DNA of 10,226 nt. Origin: Anaerolineales bacterium UBA6668 (GTDB taxonomy: Bacteria > Chloroflexota > Anaerolineae > Anaerolineales > UBA6668). The notes beneath the pieces are model-generated. The model saw nothing but the letters and a program-made list of their open reading frames with translations, ran no database searches and was not told where the DNA came from. Below are positions 8,379-10,226 of this stretch, one piece after another (positions within the stretch are counted from its first letter, which is position 1; every line of letters starts with the position of its first letter). Both the position numbers and the translations under genes were made by a program. The stretch lies in contig DKKK01000100.1 in the NCBI GenBank assembly GCA_002455215.1, positions 1 to 10,226 on the forward strand. The letters run 5' to 3'.

Positions 8379-9083
8379 GCGCGGAATCACCAGTACCATG
8401 CCCGGATACATCAAGTTGGGGTCTTTCTTAAGCGCAGGATTGGCGTTGATAATTGCCCGAGCGCTCACACCGGTTTTGCGTGCCACAATAAACAGCGTGT
8501 CGCCACTTTGAACCACGTAAGTATCTCCACTAGCGTTTGGGGTGGCAGTAGGCTGGGGTGTGCCACCGTTTGAAGCGGGTGTGGGGGATGCTACAGCCGG
8601 TGAGCCTCCGGCAGGCACCACTAACACCATGCCGGGGTACATCAAATTCGGATCTTTCTTAAGTGCGGGGTTGGCATTCATCAACGCTCGAGCGCTCACA
8701 CCGGTTTTGCGTGCCACAATGTACAGGGTATCTCCTCGCTGTACCACATAAACATCCCCTGTAAAGGGCGGGTAAGTGGCAGATGGAACGAATGTGCCGC
8801 TAGCGCGGGTATTCACTGCTGTGGGGCTGGTTGCACTGTTTGCCGTACCCGCTGTCGTTGGTGTGGCGGTAGCAATTGGCGTAGCGGAAATAGTTGCCAA
8901 CAGCGTGGGCGTGGCAGTATTTACGCTCAAGGTTGGCACTAAGGTGGGGGTGTGGGTCACCGTTGCCGATGCGGGGGTGGTTGCTTCTGTGGTGGGGGTA
9001 CTGGTTTGCGCCCAAACTGGCAATCCGAGCGCAATCCCTGCCAAACCAGCACACAAACTTGCTAATAAAAATTGTTTCTTCAT
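8376..9083 (-). CDS. Secreted protein with Thr/Pro/Ala-rich stalk and two near-identical LysM domains
   Basis: This 235-residue exported protein is predicted to bind peptidoglycan or another N-acetylglucosamine polymer. The signal peptide starts MKKQFLLASL and continues through a hydrophobic core to a VWA-Q cleavage site near residue 25. Residues about 26-111 are a low-complexity Thr/Pro/Ala/Ser stalk, a style frequent in Chloroflexota surface proteins. LysM1 spans about 112-157 and LysM2 about 189-234, each with a YVVQxGDTL start and a YPGMVLV(I/V)P end, separated by a Pro/Thr/Ser-rich linker of about 30 residues. No catalytic domain is seen. The ATG at 9083 is chosen because GGAG (9093-9096) lies 9 bases upstream and the signal peptide begins there; a GTG 36 bases further upstream would add a charged leader before it. 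It follows the TelA gene in the same direction, with a probable terminator between them, and is convergent with fdhA. Confidence 0.92.
   Translation of the reverse strand: MKKQFLLASLCAGLAGIALGLPVWAQTSTPTTEATTPASATVTHTPTLVPTLSVNTATPTLLATISATPIATATPTTAGTANSATSPTAVNTRASGTFVPSATYPPFTGDVYVVQRGDTLYIVARKTGVSARALMNANPALKKDPNLMYPGMVLVVPAGGSPAVASPTPASNGGTPQPTATPNASGDTYVVQSGDTLFIVARKTGVSARAIINANPALKKDPNLMYPGMVLVIPR
8382..8519 (-). repeat. Direct repeat unit encoding LysM2 (partner 8613-8750)
   Basis: The DNA for LysM2 is a tandem-type duplicate of that for LysM1 at 8613-8750. An identical 32-bp block occurs at 8458-8489 and 8689-8720, and the proteins differ at only a few positions. Conservation at the nucleotide level points to a recent internal duplication or gene conversion. 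Confidence 0.8.
8613..8750 (-). repeat. Direct repeat unit encoding LysM1 (partner 8382-8519)
   Basis: This is the first LysM-coding copy, with the same 32-bp identical block (8689-8720) as the second copy. It differs from LysM2 mainly at the RGDTLY versus SGDTLF segment and at ALMNAN versus AIINAN. Confidence 0.8.
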
Positions 9084-9092
9084 TATCTTATG

Positions 9093-9096
9093 CTCC
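9093..9096 (-). promoter_or_regulatory. Shine-Dalgarno of the LysM gene
   Basis: GGAG on the minus strand lies 9 bases upstream of the ATG at 9083. It decides between this start and an upstream in-frame GTG at 9119, which has no such site and would put 12 residues before the signal peptide. Confidence 0.7.
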
Positions 9097-9104
9097 AAAA
9101 TTGA

Positions 9105-9208
9105 ATTTATATTTGACACAGGTTATATTTGGCGTGTGTGCCGAATATCGAATTGCCCTTTTTCCATCAGACACTAAGGCGCAATTTCCATCCGTGTCAA
9201 ATATAAAT
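9105..9208. repeat. Perfect 15-bp inverted repeat bounding a 74-bp core upstream of the LysM gene
   Basis: ATTTATATTTGACAC (9105-9119) is the exact reverse complement of 9194-9208. The 74-bp core contains most of repeat copy B and an imperfect hairpin (AATTGCCCTT at 9150-9159 against AAGGCGCAATT at 9175-9185). Each arm carries a TTGACA -35 consensus pointing inward. The minus-strand TTGACA (9195-9200), with TTAGTG (9172-9177) 17 bases on, is a possible but weak LysM promoter. The element could be a miniature mobile element, a regulatory hairpin or a small RNA; the sequence alone does not decide. Confidence 0.6.
9107..9153 (+). repeat. Dispersed ~47-bp repeat, copy B (matches 8254-8300)
   Basis: This copy lies in the same orientation as copy A at 8254-8300, and its first 13 bases are in the left arm of the 15-bp inverted repeat. 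In both copies the conserved block ends in CGAAT, and a hairpin stem starts with the AAT of that block. The sequences diverge completely after this point. Confidence 0.6.
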
Positions 9209-9210
9209 CT

Positions 9211-9241
9211 CGGCAGGCAAGAAAACATCTTGAGCCTGCCG
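9211..9241 (-). terminator. Hairpin terminator-like structure after the TelA gene
   Basis: CGGCAGGC (9211-9218) and GCCTGCCG (9234-9241) form an 8-bp GC-rich stem, extended inward by AAGA/TCTT across a 2-base bulge. It begins 18 bases after the TelA stop. On the minus strand it is followed by AGATTTATATTTG, which is T-rich but has no clean T-run, so it may be a weak intrinsic terminator. Confidence 0.6.
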
Positions 9242-9259
9242 GGGATGGCTTTCACTCGA

Positions 9260-10226
9260 TTAAAACTTGATATCGTTCTTTTCCTCGTCCACCACTTTCA
9301 GTTCGCCAGCAACAGAAGAGACTTGTTCGCGGCGTACACGATCCATATAGGATTTGGAACGGTCAATTTCAGTAGTCAGCGTGTCAATGGTCTTTTGCAT
9401 ATTGCCCAAAGCTTCTAGCTTAAAGGTGCTGATAGTGTCCATTGTTTGATAAATATTACTAAACGCCGTTTGCAATTTTTCAATATCCACGGTGGAAGAG
9501 GATGCTTGCTTGTGTACTTCAGCCGTTTGGCGTTTCAGCATAGCGCTAGTACTTTCAATAATATTGCTGGTAGTGGTATTGAGTGCGTTGATTTGGTCCA
9601 ATACCAACTTTTGATTGTTTAGGGCTTGGGCAACAATCACAGCAGTACGCAACGCCGAAACAGTGGTGGTGGTAGCGCGGTCAACACCCTTGATAAGTTC
9701 AAGGTTATTTTTGCGAATCATATCAAGAGCCAAATAGCCTTGTACACTTACTGCCATCTGCGTCAATAAATCTTGTACTTTTTGGCGCACATAAAATTGT
9801 AATTCTTCGCGGACAACCCGTGCCTTTTCCGGGTCGGTATTTTGGATGTCTGCAACACGCGCATCCAAAGCGGCATCAATGCGTTTGCCGACATAGATAT
9901 ATTGTTGCAGTTTTTCCATTGTCTGCCACAAATTCACCTTTTCTTGCTCAATGGTTGCATTGTCCTTGCGCAACTCATCCTGCCCGTGGTTAAGCGCGGT
10001 CAAAATAGCATTGATATGCCCTTGAGAAGATTGGTACATCAAGAAATAATCGCGAATTTTGTCGCCCATTGGCAAAATGCCGAGCAATTTCTTGGGGGAA
10101 AGTAGGTCGCCTTGACGGGCTGGGTCTAAGTCTTCTACGGTTTTGCGCAATTCGAGTAACGAGCGAGAAACGAGTGATTTATCACTAAACCCACCCGTTT
10201 CCATGCTCTTCAGCGGCTTGTCTAGG
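9260..10226 (-). CDS. telA: Toxic anion resistance protein, TelA/KlaA family (5' end outside the window)
   Basis: This is the C-terminal 321 residues of a TelA-family protein, a cytoplasmic, mostly helical family linked to tellurite and other stress resistance; its biochemical activity is not established. The reading frame stays open to the right edge, giving LDKPLKS before the first in-window ATG at 10204. Family members begin well before the LDP segment, so the true start is probably beyond the window. Recognisable segments are RSLLELRKTVEDLDP, a YQSSQGHINAIL stretch and a long run of charged heptad-like helices (DELRKDNATIEQEK...). A Thr-rich stretch near the middle and the acidic C-terminus (VVDEEKNDIKF) follow. 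It lies 176 bases upstream of the LysM gene, in the same direction, with a hairpin between them. Operon membership upstream cannot be seen. It could alternatively start at 10204 as a short form, but only a GAAGAG too close to that ATG would support this. Confidence 0.92.
   Translation of the reverse strand, partial: LDKPLKSMETGGFSDKSLVSRSLLELRKTVEDLDPARQGDLLSPKKLLGILPMGDKIRDYFLMYQSSQGHINAILTALNHGQDELRKDNATIEQEKVNLWQTMEKLQQYIYVGKRIDAALDARVADIQNTDPEKARVVREELQFYVRQKVQDLLTQMAVSVQGYLALDMIRKNNLELIKGVDRATTTTVSALRTAVIVAQALNNQKLVLDQINALNTTTSNIIESTSAMLKRQTAEVHKQASSSTVDIEKLQTAFSNIYQTMDTISTFKLEALGNMQKTIDTLTTEIDRSKSYMDRVRREQVSSVAGELKVVDEEKNDIKF

Noticed and set aside
8382..8750. CRISPR-like repetition
   Set aside because: There are only two copies, each coding for a LysM domain in frame; they are protein repeats and not spaced short repeats.
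9084..9119. GTG start at 9119 for the LysM protein
   Set aside because: It would put 12 polar residues before the signal peptide, has no Shine-Dalgarno, and overlaps the inverted repeat; the ATG at 9083 has GGAG at a good distance.
8776..9177. Hydrophobic open frame on the plus strand opposite the LysM stalk
   Set aside because: It is the complement of Thr/Pro/Ala-rich codons, which gives Val/Gly/Ala-rich hydrophobic translations; no independent evidence.

Overview
The window looks like a chromosomal energy-metabolism region from a Chloroflexota bacterium, probably Anaerolineae-like. This is inferred from moderate base composition, a fused NuoCD, a secreted Thr/Pro/Ala-stalked LysM protein of a style common in that phylum, and a two-gene formate dehydrogenase. 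No rRNA or other phylogenetic marker is present, so the placement is an inference.

Left third (about 43-3427, minus strand): a compact operon transcribed leftward, iscX - nuoB - nuoCD - nuoI. It encodes a small iron-sulfur assembly protein and the peripheral-arm/quinone-site subunits of respiratory complex I. The genes overlap or lie within 15 bases of each other, and nuoB, nuoCD and nuoI each have a clear Shine-Dalgarno. nuoA, which usually precedes nuoB, is absent from this position; iscX is there instead. The operon runs to the left edge with only 42 bases beyond nuoI.

Middle (about 3428-8251, plus strand): a divergent intergenic region leads into a group II PLP-dependent amino acid decarboxylase. 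After a 237-base gap come two genes for a molybdenum or tungsten formate dehydrogenase: a small [2Fe-2S]/2x[4Fe-4S] electron-transfer subunit and the FdhA/FdhF-type catalytic subunit with an active-site Cys. Together the two proteins have the layout of a NuoG-like chain cut in two. The small subunit has lost the His-Cys cluster ligands normally found in NuoG, HoxU and similar proteins. None of the three plus-strand genes has a recognisable Shine-Dalgarno.

Right third (8252-10226): a strong bidirectional hairpin terminator ends fdhA and also faces a convergent minus-strand pair, a secreted twin-LysM protein and a TelA-family protein (5' end beyond the window). A related ~47-bp sequence occurs on both sides of the LysM gene. 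The copy upstream of the gene begins inside one arm of a perfect 15-bp inverted repeat. These repeats are the least explained part of the window.

Functional reading: formate oxidation (fdh) and quinone reduction (nuo) are encoded side by side, with an Fe-S assembly factor coupled to the complex I genes. Whether the formate dehydrogenase feeds complex I directly is only a hypothesis from the gene neighbourhood.
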